Part shown: piece by piece, positions 8,492-18,546 of the stretch
Position numbering within the stretch: the first letter of the stretch is position 1
How the letters are laid out: every line of letters starts with the position of its first letter
NCBI RefSeq assembly: GCF_003432485.1
Contig: NZ_QVNQ01000001.1
Span: 930,001 to 994,000, forward strand
Direction: 5' to 3'
Source of the DNA: Actinomadura spongiicola
Lineage (GTDB): Bacteria > Actinomycetota > Actinomycetes > Streptosporangiales > Streptosporangiaceae
Length of the DNA stretch: 64,000 bases
Position numbers and translations under genes: made by a program
The notes under the pieces: model-generated
Databases searched by the model: none
Seen by the model: the letters and a program-made list of their open reading frames with translations, nothing else
Told to the model about the DNA's origin: nothing

Positions 8492-10497
8492 CCGCCCCGT
8501 CCGGCGCGGAGCCCGCCGCCCGCGCACTGACCGGCGCGGACCCCGCCGGTGCCCCGCCAGGCGCCGAACCCGTCGTCGCGCCGTCCGGGCGTCCCGGTCT
8601 GGCGCGGCGGCTGCTCCGCCATCCGCTCGCGGTTGGCGCGCTGCTCTACCTGGCCGCCGTCGTCGTGCTCGCGATCTTCGCGCCGGTCTTCGCCCCGTAC
8701 GGGCCGCAGGAGGCCGACCTCACCCGCGTCCTCGCGACCCCCACGGCCGACCACTGGCTCGGGACGGACTCGCTGGGACGCGACATCGCCTCCCGCCTGA
8801 TGTTCGGGGCGCGTCCGGCACTGACCGGCGTGCTCGTGACCGTTCTGGTCGCGGCCGTGATCGCGATCCCGATCGGGCTGTCGGCGGCGCTGTCGGGCGG
8901 CGCGGACCGGATCGTGTCCCCGCTGGTCGACCTGCTCATGTCCATCCCGGCGATCGTGGTGCTGCTAATGGTGCTGGCCACCTTCGACCAGGAGCTCCTC
9001 GCGGCGATGGCGGCGCTCGGCGTGCTCACCGCGCCCGGCCTCGTCCGCGTCGTGCGCGCCGCCGCGCTGACCGTGGCGGGGGAGCCGTACGTCGCCGCCG
9101 CCCGCGTGTACGGGTTCGGCCGGTTCGCCATCGCGCTGCGGCACGTGCTGCCGCGCATCACCGGCCCGATCCTCGTCAACCTGTCGCTCGTCGCCGCGAC
9201 CGCCCTGCTCACCGAGACCGGGCTGAACTTTCTCGGACTGGGCGTGCACCTGCCGGAGGCCAGCTGGGGCGGCATGGTCGCCGACGCCTCCGCGGCGATG
9301 AACCAGCAGAACTGGATGCTGATCCCGACCGGCGCGGTCGTCGCGGGCACGGTGATCGCACTGGTGCTGCTCGGCGATGGCGTCCGTGACGCGACGGCGG
9401 AGGGCTGGGCCCGCCCGGCCACCCCCGCACGTTCCCGGCCGACCCGCGACGCCGCGGCGGGACGTGCTCGCGACCGGCGGCCGGACGACGCCGTCCCGGC
9501 GGAAAACCCGCCGATCCTGCTGCGCGTCGATGGCCTGACCGTCACCGTCCCCGGACCCGGCGGGCGACCGGCGCAGGTGATCGAGGACGTGTCGTTCGAC
9601 CTGCGGGCCGGCGAGACGCTGGGCATCGTCGGCGAATCGGGCTGCGGCAAGACGATGACCGGACGCGCCGTCCTCGGACTCCTGCCGGACGGCGCGCACA
9701 TCACCGGCGGTTCGATCCGGATCGACGGCGTCGACGCCACCACCATGGGCGGCCGCGAACGCGCCGGGCTGCGCGGCTCGACGATCGCGTTCGTCTCGCA
9801 GGAGCCGATGGCGGCCCTGGACCCCCTCTTCACCGTGGGCGGCCACATCGCCGAGGCCGTCCGCGTCCATACCGGCGCCGGACGGGCCCCGGCCCGGCGG
9901 CGGGCCGTCGAACTGCTCGGCCAGGTCCGGATTTCCGACCCGGAACGCGTCGCGAAGATGTACCCGCACCAGCTGTCCGGCGGGATGGCGCAACGCGTCG
10001 CCATCGCGCTCGCGCTCGCGGGCGGCCCCCGGCTGCTCATCGCCGACGAGCCCACCACCGCGCTCGACGTCACCGTCCAGGCGGAGATCCTCCGGCTGCT
10101 GCGCACGCTCCAGCGGGAGACGGGTATGGCGATCCTGCTGATCAGCCATGACTGGGGCGCGGTGGGCGAACTCTGCGAGCGGACCCTCGTCATGTACGCG
10201 GGACAGGTCGTCGAATCAGGGCCGACCGCGACGATCGTCGCGGCGCCTCAGCACCCCTACAGCGAGGGGTTGCTGGCCGCGAACCCGCAGCTCGGCACCC
10301 CGGGCATGCCGCTCCACGTCATGCCGGGCGGCGTCCCCGCGCCGGGCGAATGGCCGTCCGGCTGCCACTTCGCCGCGCGCTGCCCCTACGTGACCGACGA
10401 CTGCATCGCGCACCCGATCGCCGTGGCGGGGACGGACGACCACCGCAGCCGTTGCCTACGCACGCGGCCCACGCACATGATCGAGGCAAAACCATGA
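8488..10497 (+). CDS. Fused ABC permease (DppC type) and ATP-binding protein (DppD type)
   Basis: A 669-residue fusion. Residues ~1-300 are a DppC-type permease: a proline/alanine-rich cytoplasmic lead, then [25 protein letters not shown], the [22 protein letters not shown] motif, an EAA loop and [21 protein letters not shown] low-complexity linker (~300-340) leads to a complete DppD-type ATPase: Walker A GESGCGKT, signature LSGGMAQR, Walker [13 protein letters not shown] and the H-loop SHDWG, ending with the cysteine-rich CHFAARCPY...C tail of peptide/nickel ATPases. ATGA overlaps join it to both neighbours. Such fusions are known in actinomycetes and fix permease:ATPase stoichiometry. Confidence 0.93.
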   Translation: MTAPSGAEPAARALTGADPAGAPPGAEPVVAPSGRPGLARRLLRHPLAVGALLYLAAVVVLAIFAPVFAPYGPQEADLTRVLATPTADHWLGTDSLGRDIASRLMFGARPALTGVLVTVLVAAVIAIPIGLSAALSGGADRIVSPLVDLLMSIPAIVVLLMVLATFDQELLAAMAALGVLTAPGLVRVVRAAALTVAGEPYVAAARVYGFGRFAIALRHVLPRITGPILVNLSLVAATALLTETGLNFLGLGVHLPEASWGGMVADASAAMNQQNWMLIPTGAVVAGTVIALVLLGDGVRDATAEGWARPATPARSRPTRDAAAGRARDRRPDDAVPAENPPILLRVDGLTVTVPGPGGRPAQVIEDVSFDLRAGETLGIVGESGCGKTMTGRAVLGLLPDGAHITGGSIRIDGVDATTMGGRERAGLRGSTIAFVSQEPMAALDPLFTVGGHIAEAVRVHTGAGRAPARRRAVELLGQVRISDPERVAKMYPHQLSGGMAQRVAIALALAGGPRLLIADEPTTALDVTVQAEILRLLRTLQRETGMAILLISHDWGAVGELCERTLVMYAGQVVESGPTATIVAAPQHPYSEGLLAANPQLGTPGMPLHVMPGGVPAPGEWPSGCHFAARCPYVTDDCIAHPIAVAGTDDHRSRCLRTRPTHMIEAKP

Positions 10498-11312
10498 CCG
10501 ACCCGCTGCTTTCGATCGACGACCTCACCGTCCGCTACCCGCGGCGGCGCGGCGGGCCGGTCACCGCGCTGGACGGCGTCTCGCTCACCGCCGGGCACGG
10601 ACGCACCGTCGGCCTCGTCGGAGAGTCCGGCTCCGGGAAGTCGACGCTCGGCAAGGCGATCCTCGGCCTGGTCCCGGTGGACGGCGGCTCGATCACCTTC
10701 GACGGCCGCGACATCACCCGGGCCGGACGGCGCGAACGCCGGGAACTGAGCCGCCAGATCCAGGTCGTGTTCCAGGACCCGTACGGCTCACTGAACCCGG
10801 TCAAACCGATCGGCCGGACGCTCAGCGAACCGCTACGCGTCCAGCGGGCCATCGGCACGCGCGACGTCCGGGCCCGGGTGCTCGAAGCGCTGGAACGCGT
10901 CGGTCTCCCGGCCACGGCGGCGGACCGCTACCCGGCCGAGTTCTCCGGCGGGCAGCGGCAGCGCATCGCGATCGCCCGCGCCCTCGTCATGCGGCCGCGG
11001 CTGATCGTCTGCGACGAGCCGGTGAGCGCCCTCGACCTCTCCCTCCAGGCGCAGATCCTCAACCTGTTCAACGAGCTCAAGGCCGATCTCGGCGTCGCCT
11101 ACCTGTTCATCTCGCACGACCTCGGCGTCGTCCGGTACCTCGCGGACGACGTGGTCGTCCTGTACCACGGCTGCGTCGTCGAGTCCGGCGCCACCCGGTC
11201 GGTGTACGACCATCCCCGCGCGGACTACACCAAGCGGCTCATCGCCGCGATTCCCAGGGCCGCGCAGACCATCCCGAACGAGAAAGTCCCTTCATGCAGC
11301 AGCGAGTCCTAG
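10494..11312 (+). CDS. ABC transporter ATP-binding protein, DppF/OppF type
   Basis: A 272-residue ATPase with all motifs: Walker [11 protein letters not shown]-loop [12 protein letters not shown], signature [15 protein letters not shown], Walker [13 protein letters not shown] and H-loop ISHDLG. It is the second nucleotide-binding subunit, pairing with the ATPase half of the preceding fusion. It lacks the long cysteine-rich C-terminal extension of some OppF proteins. The start at 10494 overlaps the preceding stop (ATGA), and its own end overlaps the esterase start by 19 bases, so the esterase belongs to the same transcript. Confidence 0.93.
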   Translation: MTDPLLSIDDLTVRYPRRRGGPVTALDGVSLTAGHGRTVGLVGESGSGKSTLGKAILGLVPVDGGSITFDGRDITRAGRRERRELSRQIQVVFQDPYGSLNPVKPIGRTLSEPLRVQRAIGTRDVRARVLEALERVGLPATAADRYPAEFSGGQRQRIAIARALVMRPRLIVCDEPVSALDLSLQAQILNLFNELKADLGVAYLFISHDLGVVRYLADDVVVLYHGCVVESGATRSVYDHPRADYTKRLIAAIPRAAQTIPNEKVPSCSSES

Positions 11313-12835
11313 CCGAGACCACGTCCGGGAAGGTCGCCGGCGTCCGGCACCGTGGCGTCACGTCGTTTCTCGGCGTTCCGTACGGCGCGCCCACCGGCGG
11401 CGCGGCGCGGTTCAGGCCACCGGAACCGGCGAAGCCCTGGCTCGGCGTCCGCGACGCGACGGTCTTCGGCCGCGCCGCGCCGCAGAACGACATCCGGTTG
11501 GCGGCGACCGGCTCGTGGATCGAGGCGATCGACTACCTCTACCCGCGGACCGGCTCGGCGCTCGAAGGCGTCCCGATGGGCGAGGACTGCCTGGTCCTCA
11601 ACGTCTGGACCCCGGACGCGAAGCCGTCAGGACGGCGGCCGGTCATGGTCTGGCTCCACGGCGGCGGCTACCAGCACGGGGCCGGATCGGAGTCGATGTT
11701 CCTGGGCGACCGCCTCGCCCGGCTCGGCGACGTCGTCGTCGTCACCGTCAACCACCGGCTCGGAATCTTCGGCTACCTGGCCCTGGACGCGCTCCTCGGC
11801 GCGGAGTTCGAGCGGGCCGGGGTCGTCGGGCTGCTCGACCTCGTGCTCGCCCTCGAATGGGTGCGCGACAACATCGACGGCTTCGGCGGCGACCCCGGCA
11901 ACGTCACCGTGTTCGGCCAGTCCGGCGGCGGCGACAAGGTACGCAACCTGATGTCGATGCCGTCCGCGTCCGGCCTGTTCCACAAGGCGATCATCCAGAG
12001 TTCGCCGGGCCCGCTGGCGACATCGGCCGACGCCGCCCACGACCTCGCCGCGAAGGCTGTCCGCCTCGCCGGGCTGGAGCCGTCCCGGGCCCGGGAGCTG
12101 ACCACCTGGGACACCGGGTCGCTCCTCGAACTCCAACGCACCCTCACCGGAGACGTGATGGGCGGCTTCACCCTCGACCAGGACCTTCTGGACGCGGCAC
12201 AGGCGTCGTTCGCGCCCCACCTCGACCCGTCCCCCGCTCCGGACGGCGCCGAGGTCCCCGTCCTCATCGGCCACACCAGCCACGACGCCTCGCTCATCCT
12301 CTGCAACGCGCCGGAGTACGCGACGTTCTCCGATTCCCGACTGCGCGCTTGGACGGAAGGCCGGTTCGACATCAGCGCCGACGCCCTCGCCACCGCCTAC
12401 CAGGATCGCGTCGGCCCCGAACCGGCGCGGCTGCGCCTGGCCCGGATCGTCACCGACACGACCTTCGCCCCTGCCGCGATCGACCTCGCCACGCAGTTGT
12501 CCGCGAGCCACACCGTCTACTGCTACGAATTCGGTTACCGGACGCCGATTCTCGGCGGGCTGCTCGGAGCGACGCACAGCCTCGACCTGCCGTTCGTCTT
12601 CCACAACGCCGGACTGTCACCGTTCGCGGGCGACCGCGGCGACCGTGGCGAAGTCTCCACACGCATGGCATTGGCGTGGACGTCCTTCGCGCGGAACGGC
12701 GAACCCGGGCATGCCGACATTCCGACCTGGGAGCCCTACACCCCGGAAAGCAGAGCGACCATGCACATCGACAGCACCTGGAGCCGGCAGACGGGCCAGG
12801 ACCCGCACGACCTTCCGACCAGGTCCCGCGCATGA
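11294..12835 (+). CDS. Type B carboxylesterase / para-nitrobenzyl esterase family
   Basis: A 513-residue alpha/beta hydrolase of the carboxylesterase type B (COesterase) family. It has [21 protein letters not shown] near the N-terminus, [12 protein letters not shown], the oxyanion loop HGGGYQHG (~118-125) and the nucleophile elbow GQSGGGDKV, which carries Ser in place of the common GESAGG context. The C-terminal [12 protein letters not shown] supplies the catalytic His. There is no signal peptide, so it acts in the cytoplasm on material brought in by the ABC importer with which it is co-translated. Substrate unknown; carbamate, peptide-ester and antibiotic esters are all possible for the family. 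Confidence 0.92.
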   Translation: MQQRVLAETTSGKVAGVRHRGVTSFLGVPYGAPTGGAARFRPPEPAKPWLGVRDATVFGRAAPQNDIRLAATGSWIEAIDYLYPRTGSALEGVPMGEDCLVLNVWTPDAKPSGRRPVMVWLHGGGYQHGAGSESMFLGDRLARLGDVVVVTVNHRLGIFGYLALDALLGAEFERAGVVGLLDLVLALEWVRDNIDGFGGDPGNVTVFGQSGGGDKVRNLMSMPSASGLFHKAIIQSSPGPLATSADAAHDLAAKAVRLAGLEPSRARELTTWDTGSLLELQRTLTGDVMGGFTLDQDLLDAAQASFAPHLDPSPAPDGAEVPVLIGHTSHDASLILCNAPEYATFSDSRLRAWTEGRFDISADALATAYQDRVGPEPARLRLARIVTDTTFAPAAIDLATQLSASHTVYCYEFGYRTPILGGLLGATHSLDLPFVFHNAGLSPFAGDRGDRGEVSTRMALAWTSFARNGEPGHADIPTWEPYTPESRATMHIDSTWSRQTGQDPHDLPTRSRA

Positions 12836-13152
12836 CCGGGGCACTCACAAAAGAACCGCCGCGTGCCCGGTGGGTCACGGGTGCGGCACCGTCCGCCCTC
12901 CTCCTTGGTGCGGCGACCCCCGCAGCGCTAAGCGCGGCCCAGGCCACCAGTCCGGTAACTGGGGACCGGTTGGTCCCGGTCGGGCAGAGCGAGCAGTTCC
13001 ACCCCGCGCCTGCGTGGTGCGGTGCGGACAGCCGCCCCGCGATCGTCCCCGGGGCGGACGACCAGATGGCGCAGACGGGGGCGTTCCTCGCCGAGAAATC
13101 GGGCGAGGCCCCTGGTGGAGAGATTTCGATCGAAGGTGAGGGTTCGCGTTGA
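12832..13152 (+). CDS. Small predicted exported protein in the importer/hydrolase operon, unknown function
   Basis: A 106-residue protein that I do not recognise. It overlaps the esterase stop by ATGA, and its own stop TGA overlaps the next ATG (TGATG), so it is locked into the operon. After a basic start, residues ~17-36 form an Ala-rich hydrophobic segment ending ALSAAQA, resembling a signal peptide or anchor. The remaining ~65 residues are polar with a single Cys and a glycine/glutamate-rich tail. It is too short to be an enzyme of a known class. It could be a decayed secreted protein or an accessory factor; the overlaps on both sides favour genuine translation. Confidence 0.6.
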   Translation: MTGALTKEPPRARWVTGAAPSALLLGAATPAALSAAQATSPVTGDRLVPVGQSEQFHPAPAWCGADSRPAIVPGADDQMAQTGAFLAEKSGEAPGGEISIEGEGSR

Positions 13153-14660
13153 TGGAGACCGCGCAGTCCCGTCAGATTCCCCGGCCGCTGCTGCTCACGG
13201 TCGAGATGAGCGACGGAGCGCGCCTTTCGATGCTCCGCTATCCGTCATCGACCGGTGCACCGGCTCCGGCCGTCGTGGTGATCACCCCGTATCGCAAGGA
13301 AACGGCGTTGCACATGGAGTTGCTCGCCCGTCCCATCGCCGAAGGCTACGAAGTGCTCGTGGCGGATGTCCGCGGCTTCGGCGGCTCCACCGGTGCCTAC
13401 GGCGGTGTCCTGTCGCCGCGTGAGATCGACGACGGCGTGGAACTGCTGGAATGGATCGCCGCCGCCGATTTCTGCACCGGCCGGACCGCGCTGGTCGGGG
13501 GCTCCTACTCGGGCTTGAACCAGCTGCTGATCGCACAACGCGCCCCCCGAGGCCTTCGCTGCATCGCGCCGTGGGTGGCGCCCGCCGACACCTACCGCGA
13601 CATGTGGAAGCGAGGTGGCATCCCGTCGCACACGGCGTGGGGAGCCGGCACGTTCCTGAACAGCCAGCGACCGGAGGCTCAGGCGGCCATCCTCCAGGCG
13701 TTCTATCGGGACATCGTCGGCACCGGGCTCGACGGTGAGCTCTTCCGGGCCAGTTCACCCGATCTGGCGTCGATCCGAACCCCCGCCTTCTTCGGAACCG
13801 GCTGGTTCGACTACTTCCTGGCCGGCACGATCCGCGCGTTCCGATCGCTCTCCGGCCCGAAACGCCTGCAGATCGGCCCGTGGAGCCACGAACCTTTCCT
13901 CACCGAAGAGCGTCGGGAGGAGTTGTCGCGGTGGCTCGGCTACTGGCTGCGCGACATCGGCGACAACCCCTGCACGCCCGAGGCCAACGCCGTCTTGTGG
14001 TGCGTCGGCGCGGAGGAGTTCCACACTCATGGCGGATGGCCCGCCACCTCCGACATCGGGTGGCGGCGCTGGGCGCCGGTCGACGAGCCGACGACCGTGC
14101 CGATCCTGCCGACCGCCGCCGGCGTCCCACCGCCGCCACCCACCCGGATTCACCCGGTGGTGGACGTCTCGACGAACTCCGGTTTCCGGCTATGGGGAGA
14201 GGCGACCACGTTCGACTCAGAGCCCTACCAGGAGCCGGTGCGCCTGCTCGGACCGGTGGCGTTGCACGCGGCGCTGGCCGCCAAGGGCTGCTCCGACTTC
14301 GACCTCAACGCGCGACTGTCGATCGTGAAGGCCGACGGCGGCGTCCGGCAACTGACCGAAGGGCGGCTCCGCGCATCGCACCGCGCGCTCGACGAGGATC
14401 GCAGCGAGCATGCGCCCGACGGCGAGATCGTCCTGCCCTGGCACCCGCACGAGGCGGCTGAACCGGTGCCGGAGGACGAACCGGTGCGGCTCGTGGTCGA
14501 GATCTACCCGATCTACCTCCAACTGGCGCCCGGAGAACGGCTGCGGCTGGGGCTGACCCTCACCAGAAGCGACGACAGCGACGTCCCGGTCGACGCGATG
14601 CTCCTCCCGGAGACCGTCGTCCTCCTCCCACTCAGCGTGTCCGAACCAGAGAAGGGCTGA
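13152..14660 (+). CDS. CocE/NonD family hydrolase (X-Pro dipeptidyl-peptidase-like)
   Basis: A 502-residue alpha/beta hydrolase with a C-terminal jelly-roll. Residues ~35-60 carry VVVITPYRKE, followed by VADVRGFGGSTGAYGG and the nucleophile elbow GGSYSG, then WVAPADTYRDMWKRGG, typical of the CocE/NonD (PF02129) family. The C-terminal half (LLGPVALHAALAAKG... PGERLRLGLTLTRSD) is the PF08530 beta-sandwich. The ATG at 13152 is used because it shares one base with the preceding stop; a TTG three bases upstream is the alternative. There is no signal peptide. It probably hydrolyses an ester or acyl-amide released downstream of the imported substrate. Confidence 0.92.
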   Translation: METAQSRQIPRPLLLTVEMSDGARLSMLRYPSSTGAPAPAVVVITPYRKETALHMELLARPIAEGYEVLVADVRGFGGSTGAYGGVLSPREIDDGVELLEWIAAADFCTGRTALVGGSYSGLNQLLIAQRAPRGLRCIAPWVAPADTYRDMWKRGGIPSHTAWGAGTFLNSQRPEAQAAILQAFYRDIVGTGLDGELFRASSPDLASIRTPAFFGTGWFDYFLAGTIRAFRSLSGPKRLQIGPWSHEPFLTEERREELSRWLGYWLRDIGDNPCTPEANAVLWCVGAEEFHTHGGWPATSDIGWRRWAPVDEPTTVPILPTAAGVPPPPPTRIHPVVDVSTNSGFRLWGEATTFDSEPYQEPVRLLGPVALHAALAAKGCSDFDLNARLSIVKADGGVRQLTEGRLRASHRALDEDRSEHAPDGEIVLPWHPHEAAEPVPEDEPVRLVVEIYPIYLQLAPGERLRLGLTLTRSDDSDVPVDAMLLPETVVLLPLSVSEPEKG

Positions 14661-14838
14661 CGTCCGCGCCTTGGCACCCAGAATGGGCCGCTGGGAAAAT
14701 GAGATATTCCAGGCGGCGACTTCCCGGGCGAAGTAGATCAATCAGCAGAATGATCAACCGATGTTTGGTGCGGAGGAATTTTTGGCGTGTCGTGCGCCGC
14801 GTACGGTTGAGGTGTGCGATGGGGGAGAGGCTGGTGCG

Positions 14839-15678
14839 ATGCCGCAGGTGAGCGGGCACCCTGAGAGGTGGCCGTGCTGGATCGAGCTGGCAACGCCGAA
14901 CCTGACGGAGTCCCAGCAATTCTACGGGCGCCTGTTCGGTTGGGACTTCTACGTCCTCACCCTCACCTCCCAGGGCGAACTGGAGGTCTTCACCCTGGGA
15001 GGCATCCAAGGCCCGGAGGTCGCCAGCGCACGGGCGCTGGCTGATGACACCCAACCGGCGTCGTGGACCTGCTGGTTCCGCAGCGACGACCTCGAGGACA
15101 CGATCGCCGCGGTGCTGGCGGCGGGCGGACTGGAACTGGCCGAACCCGACGACGTCGCCGACCTCGGCCGCTTCGCGTTGTGCGCCGACTCCCAAGGCGC
15201 CGATTTCGCCGTGTGGAACCCCTACCATCTGGCCGGGGCCGGTGTGGTGGACGAGCCTTCCGCGCCGTGCTGGATCGAACTGGCCGCTCGCGACGTGGCC
15301 GCGGCTCGCCGTTTCTACCATGCGGTGTTCGGCTGGCGGCCCGTGGACCGCGGCGGCGGTTACACCGAGTTCAGGGTCGGCGAGCAGCCGATGGCGGGCC
15401 TGCTACCCCTAGGCCCGCGACGCAGAGGACTGTGGCCGAAGAAGCCGGCGGCACAGGACCAGCAACGGCCGGCGCCGTACTGGATGCCATATTTCGAGGT
15501 GGCCGACTGCGACGACGCCGCGGCCCGAGCCGTCGCGCTCGGCGCCACGGTTCAGGTAGCGCCGACGGACGTCCCGCCCGGACGGTTCGCCATTCTGAGC
15601 GACCCCCGCGGGGCCCGGCTGGGTCTGATTACACCTAACGACCCCGAGGTCAGGGACGGTTTTCGCCGACCCGCCTGA
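14839..15678 (+). CDS. VOC family protein with two glyoxalase-like domains
   Basis: A 279-residue protein from ATG 14839, which is preceded 8 bases upstream by the strong site GGGGGAGAGG. It contains two tandem VOC modules, each opening with a matching sequence (PCWIELATPNLTESQQFYGRLFGW and PCWIELAARDVAAARRFYHAVFGW), the usual duplication of the actinobacterial 'glyoxalase/bleomycin resistance-like' proteins (~260-280 aa). The first strand lacks the metal-binding His seen in true glyoxalase I, so metal-dependent chemistry is not assured; many relatives bind small molecules or act in daunorubicin-type resistance. It stands alone between the operon above and an unknown gene. Confidence 0.85.
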   Translation: MPQVSGHPERWPCWIELATPNLTESQQFYGRLFGWDFYVLTLTSQGELEVFTLGGIQGPEVASARALADDTQPASWTCWFRSDDLEDTIAAVLAAGGLELAEPDDVADLGRFALCADSQGADFAVWNPYHLAGAGVVDEPSAPCWIELAARDVAAARRFYHAVFGWRPVDRGGGYTEFRVGEQPMAGLLPLGPRRRGLWPKKPAAQDQQRPAPYWMPYFEVADCDDAAARAVALGATVQVAPTDVPPGRFAILSDPRGARLGLITPNDPEVRDGFRRPA

Positions 15679-15790
15679 TTGGCAGGCCGGAGGCGGAGTA
15701 CTCATCGAAGATCCCGCAGCTCCTTACGCCCGGTAAGGCCCAGCCGATCTTGATTGACCGGTACTCGCCTTCGTCGAGATCCTTTAGCCC

Positions 15791-16495
15791 ATGACCGAGG
15801 GGACATGGTTGAACCGAGAACACCAGATGGCACCAGGGACGGAGATCTTCCGCAGCAACCGCCGCTTCGCTCTGGAGGCGTACTCCGCAAGCCACAGCCA
15901 ATTGCTGCTGCGCAGCATCCGGGACGACAGAAGGCCCGGCCAAGGCGACGGGACGACGATCGACATCCTGTTCAAGCCGGTCGACGCCCTCAAGGTCGAA
16001 ACAGATTTCCACGGGCTTGTCATCCACCGCGCCACCACCGCTGAGGAAGCGCAGATCAAAGCCTCGCTCGCCGAAGACCTGAAGTCGGCGAGTGCCCGCG
16101 TCTTCCTGCTCGACAGCCGTGACACGACCGGCTATGTGGTCAGCGCGGCCGTCGGTTGGCGCGAAGGAATCCTCGGTCCGACCCGCCGCAGCTTCTTCAA
16201 CAACGCCGGTCCCTGGGCTCCACACTGGCCCACCCAGCCCTTGGGCGGAGTCAATCCGGGGTTCAACGAAGCCACCGCAGAGGACCTGATTAACGCCATC
16301 TCGTCGCCGACAACGGCACGACGAGACCGATTCCGCACCGTCCATGTCGTCATGACCCGAATGGACATGCGGGACGGCCCGGAGTTCACCGGGGCGGGTG
16401 TCTTCCTCACCCCGCAAGACGCCGAAGACGCCCGCGAGCAGCTTGCGCCGCGCTTCACCGACTGCTGGATCGAAACACTGCCGGTCGCCCTCTGA
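15791..16495 (+). CDS. Conserved hypothetical protein
   Basis: A 234-residue soluble protein without signal peptide or membrane helices. Codon use is normal for the window. The N-terminal part (EIFRSNRRFALEAYSASHSQLLLRS, DGTTIDILFKPVDALKV) is followed by a domain rich in beta strands, ending FTDCWIETLPVAL. I do not recognise a catalytic motif or family number. The start is ATG 15791; no clear ribosome site precedes it, and ATG 15827 (MAPGTEIF) is a plausible alternative. It follows the VOC gene by 112 bases and is convergent with the CGNR gene. Confidence 0.7.
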   Translation: MTEGTWLNREHQMAPGTEIFRSNRRFALEAYSASHSQLLLRSIRDDRRPGQGDGTTIDILFKPVDALKVETDFHGLVIHRATTAEEAQIKASLAEDLKSASARVFLLDSRDTTGYVVSAAVGWREGILGPTRRSFFNNAGPWAPHWPTQPLGGVNPGFNEATAEDLINAISSPTTARRDRFRTVHVVMTRMDMRDGPEFTGAGVFLTPQDAEDAREQLAPRFTDCWIETLPVAL

Positions 16496-16581
16496 GCGCT
16501 GCGGAGTCAGTGGGTGTTGGTCGAACACCTAAGTCGGACGTGGCGAATGTCTGCCGCAGACGAACCTCTCGCAGGGGCGCG

Positions 16582-17229
16582 TCAACGTGTGCGGTCGCCT
16601 GCCTTGTGGCGTTGGTAGTGGCGTGCGGCTCTGGCGCGGTTGCCGCACGCTGCGGAGCACCACTCCCGGCGCGGGTGTTGCTTGATGAAGTAGAGGACGC
16701 AGCCGGGTGCCAGGCATGCGCGTAGCTCGTGACGCTGCTCGCTGGTGAACAAATGGATCGCTTGCTCTGCGATACCGGCTGTGATCGCCGCTGGCGTCTT
16801 CGACCCGGTCTGGACGAGGCGCCTGGGCTCGACACCGTCGCGCCAGTCGAGTCGGCTCCAGTGAGGGGCTTGCGCCGTGGCGTGGTTGATGACGCTGATG
16901 GCTTGAACGAGGTCCGCGACCGCTGAGGCGGCGTGCTCTCGCGGGTCCTCGGTTTGGGTCGCGGCGAGGCGGCGTACGGCGTCGCGCAGCTCGCGTAGCC
17001 GCTTCCCGGTCTCCTCCAGGTCGCGCGTCGACGCAACCGCCAGCCAGCGGTGCGGCTCGCGGTCCGCGCAATCGGGAATCCGTGGGGCCGCGCGTAGCCA
17101 TGCGGCGACCTCGTCAGCGGTGGTGAGGGCGTCGTGGACCCCTGAACGCTCGGCCCAGACGGTGTTCATGAACTCCACCGCCAAGGGCTCGCCCAGGAGC
17201 GGCGCGCGTGTAGCAGTGCCGGTCGGCAT
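16582..17229 (-). CDS. CGNR zinc finger / ABATE domain regulator
   Basis: A 215-residue protein of the actinobacterial CGNR family, putative stress-related transcriptional regulators. The N-terminal ABATE domain begins PLLGEPLAVEFMNTVW and includes DEVAAWLRAAP. The C-terminal zinc finger is complete: CLAPGCVLYFIKQHPRREWCSAACGNR (Cys pairs at ~173/178 and ~192/196), followed by a basic tail (RARAARHYQRHKA) suited to DNA binding. Length and order match family members. The start is the ATG at 17229. Confidence 0.9.
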   Translation of the reverse strand: MPTGTATRAPLLGEPLAVEFMNTVWAERSGVHDALTTADEVAAWLRAAPRIPDCADREPHRWLAVASTRDLEETGKRLRELRDAVRRLAATQTEDPREHAASAVADLVQAISVINHATAQAPHWSRLDWRDGVEPRRLVQTGSKTPAAITAGIAEQAIHLFTSEQRHELRACLAPGCVLYFIKQHPRREWCSAACGNRARAARHYQRHKAGDRTR

Positions 17230-17570
17230 ACCGACATCCTACTGGTTCTAACGGAAAGAGATGCGTCTACCCGTTTGACAACCCGGACGTCGGTCTGCAT
17301 GATGCTTAACGGGTGAAGATGCTTGCAACCATTAGAAAGCTAAGGGAAGGCAGCCATGTAGGGGGCGACGACCGGCCGGTCGTGAGCCTGCGCGAACACG
17401 CAGCCTGACCCGTCCAGCCCGCACAGACACACCCGGCGCCGAGATGGAACGGCGACGAGTCCACACACGACGGCCAGCCTGGTCGCGTCCGACACCGGAC
17501 CGCTCGGACATGTCCGCTCGGCACCCAGCAGCACAAGCTCAAGGAGGAAGGCGCATGCCACGCCGGACCG

Positions 17571-17762
17571 ATCGCCGACCCCACCGCGTCGCTCCTCTTC
17601 GTCGACTTCGCCACCGGCCGAACCCTGCACCTGGCCGGACGGGCCGTCATGGAGACGACCGCGACGGGCGGCGACGACGTCCACACCGGTCGGCTTGTCC
17701 GATTCCACCTCCACGCCAAGACCACCGGCCCACGCCTTCCCCTCCGAGCCCACGACGCCTGA
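17571..17762 (+). pseudogene. Remnant of a pyridoxamine 5'-phosphate-oxidase-like (PPOX) family gene
   Basis: The plus-strand frame reads ASLLFVDFATGRTLHLAGRA followed by ~40 residues to a stop at 17760. The strand pair LLFVDF...LHLAGRA is characteristic of PPOX-fold flavin-binding proteins (usual form GLLFIDF...LRVNGTA). No start codon or N-terminal half is found in this frame; upstream sequence (17230-17570) has no matching coding in any frame. It therefore looks like a truncated relic in the 583-base gap between the CGNR and DUF1348 genes. The rest of that gap shows nothing I can assign. Confidence 0.45.
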
Positions 17763-17812
17763 GCCGCCCCCGTTGACCCGCGCGACCGCTCCGTACAACG
17801 AAAGGACCAGTG

Positions 17813-18274
17813 ATGACCGAGAGCCGCCCGCCGTTCCCGCCCTTCGATGAAGAAACGGCACTACAGAAGGTGCAGGCCGCCGAGGACGCGTGGAACACGC
17901 GCGACCCGGACCGCGTGAGCCTCGCGTACACACCCGACTCGGTGTGGCGTAACCGTGACACGTTCGTCACCGGCCGCGAGCAGATCATCGAGTTCCTCAC
18001 CGCCAAGTGGGAGCGCGAACTGGACTACGTGCTGCGCAAGAGCCTGTGGGGTTTCCGCAACAACCGCATGGCCGTCCGCTTCCAGTACGAGTGGCACGAC
18101 TCCGAAGGGCGGTGGTTCCGCAGTTACGGCAACGAACTCTGGGAGTTCGAAGAGAACGGCCTCATGCGGCGCCGCGAGGCCTCGATCAACGACGTCGCCA
18201 TCACCGAGGACGAGCGTCGCTGGTTCGGCCCCCGCGCCGAGAACGAATACGGCCGCGAGATCCCGCTCCAGTGA
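17813..18274 (+). CDS. DUF1348 / nuclear transport factor 2-like protein
   Basis: A 153-residue protein. Sequence such as [82 protein letters not shown] and EASINDV matches the DUF1348 SnoaL/NTF2-like fold almost end to end at the usual length (~150). Members form a cone-shaped barrel; their substrate is not established. ATG 17813 follows AAAGGA; a GTG immediately upstream is possible. No operon partner is seen. Confidence 0.9.
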   Translation: MTESRPPFPPFDEETALQKVQAAEDAWNTRDPDRVSLAYTPDSVWRNRDTFVTGREQIIEFLTAKWERELDYVLRKSLWGFRNNRMAVRFQYEWHDSEGRWFRSYGNELWEFEENGLMRRREASINDVAITEDERRWFGPRAENEYGREIPLQ

Positions 18275-18546
18275 CCGACGACCCGCGCGACCCCGTGGAT
18301 CATCCGGCAAGATGACGCCGCCCGCTCCCGTGTCAGCCGGTGGCCCCTGCCGTCGGCGCCGGCCCGTTCAAGAATGTCATTCCAAAATCAGAATCAATCA
18401 CGATAGCGCGATGATATGTCGCTTCCGGGATCGGCCAAATGATCTCAAAGATGAGAGATGGCTCCACGTCCGGGCTCGCAGAGACCGGGTGTCCCGAAGC
18501 GCCGCCAAGACCCTGGCGATGTCTTCGGGCACCCGGTCACTGGTTC

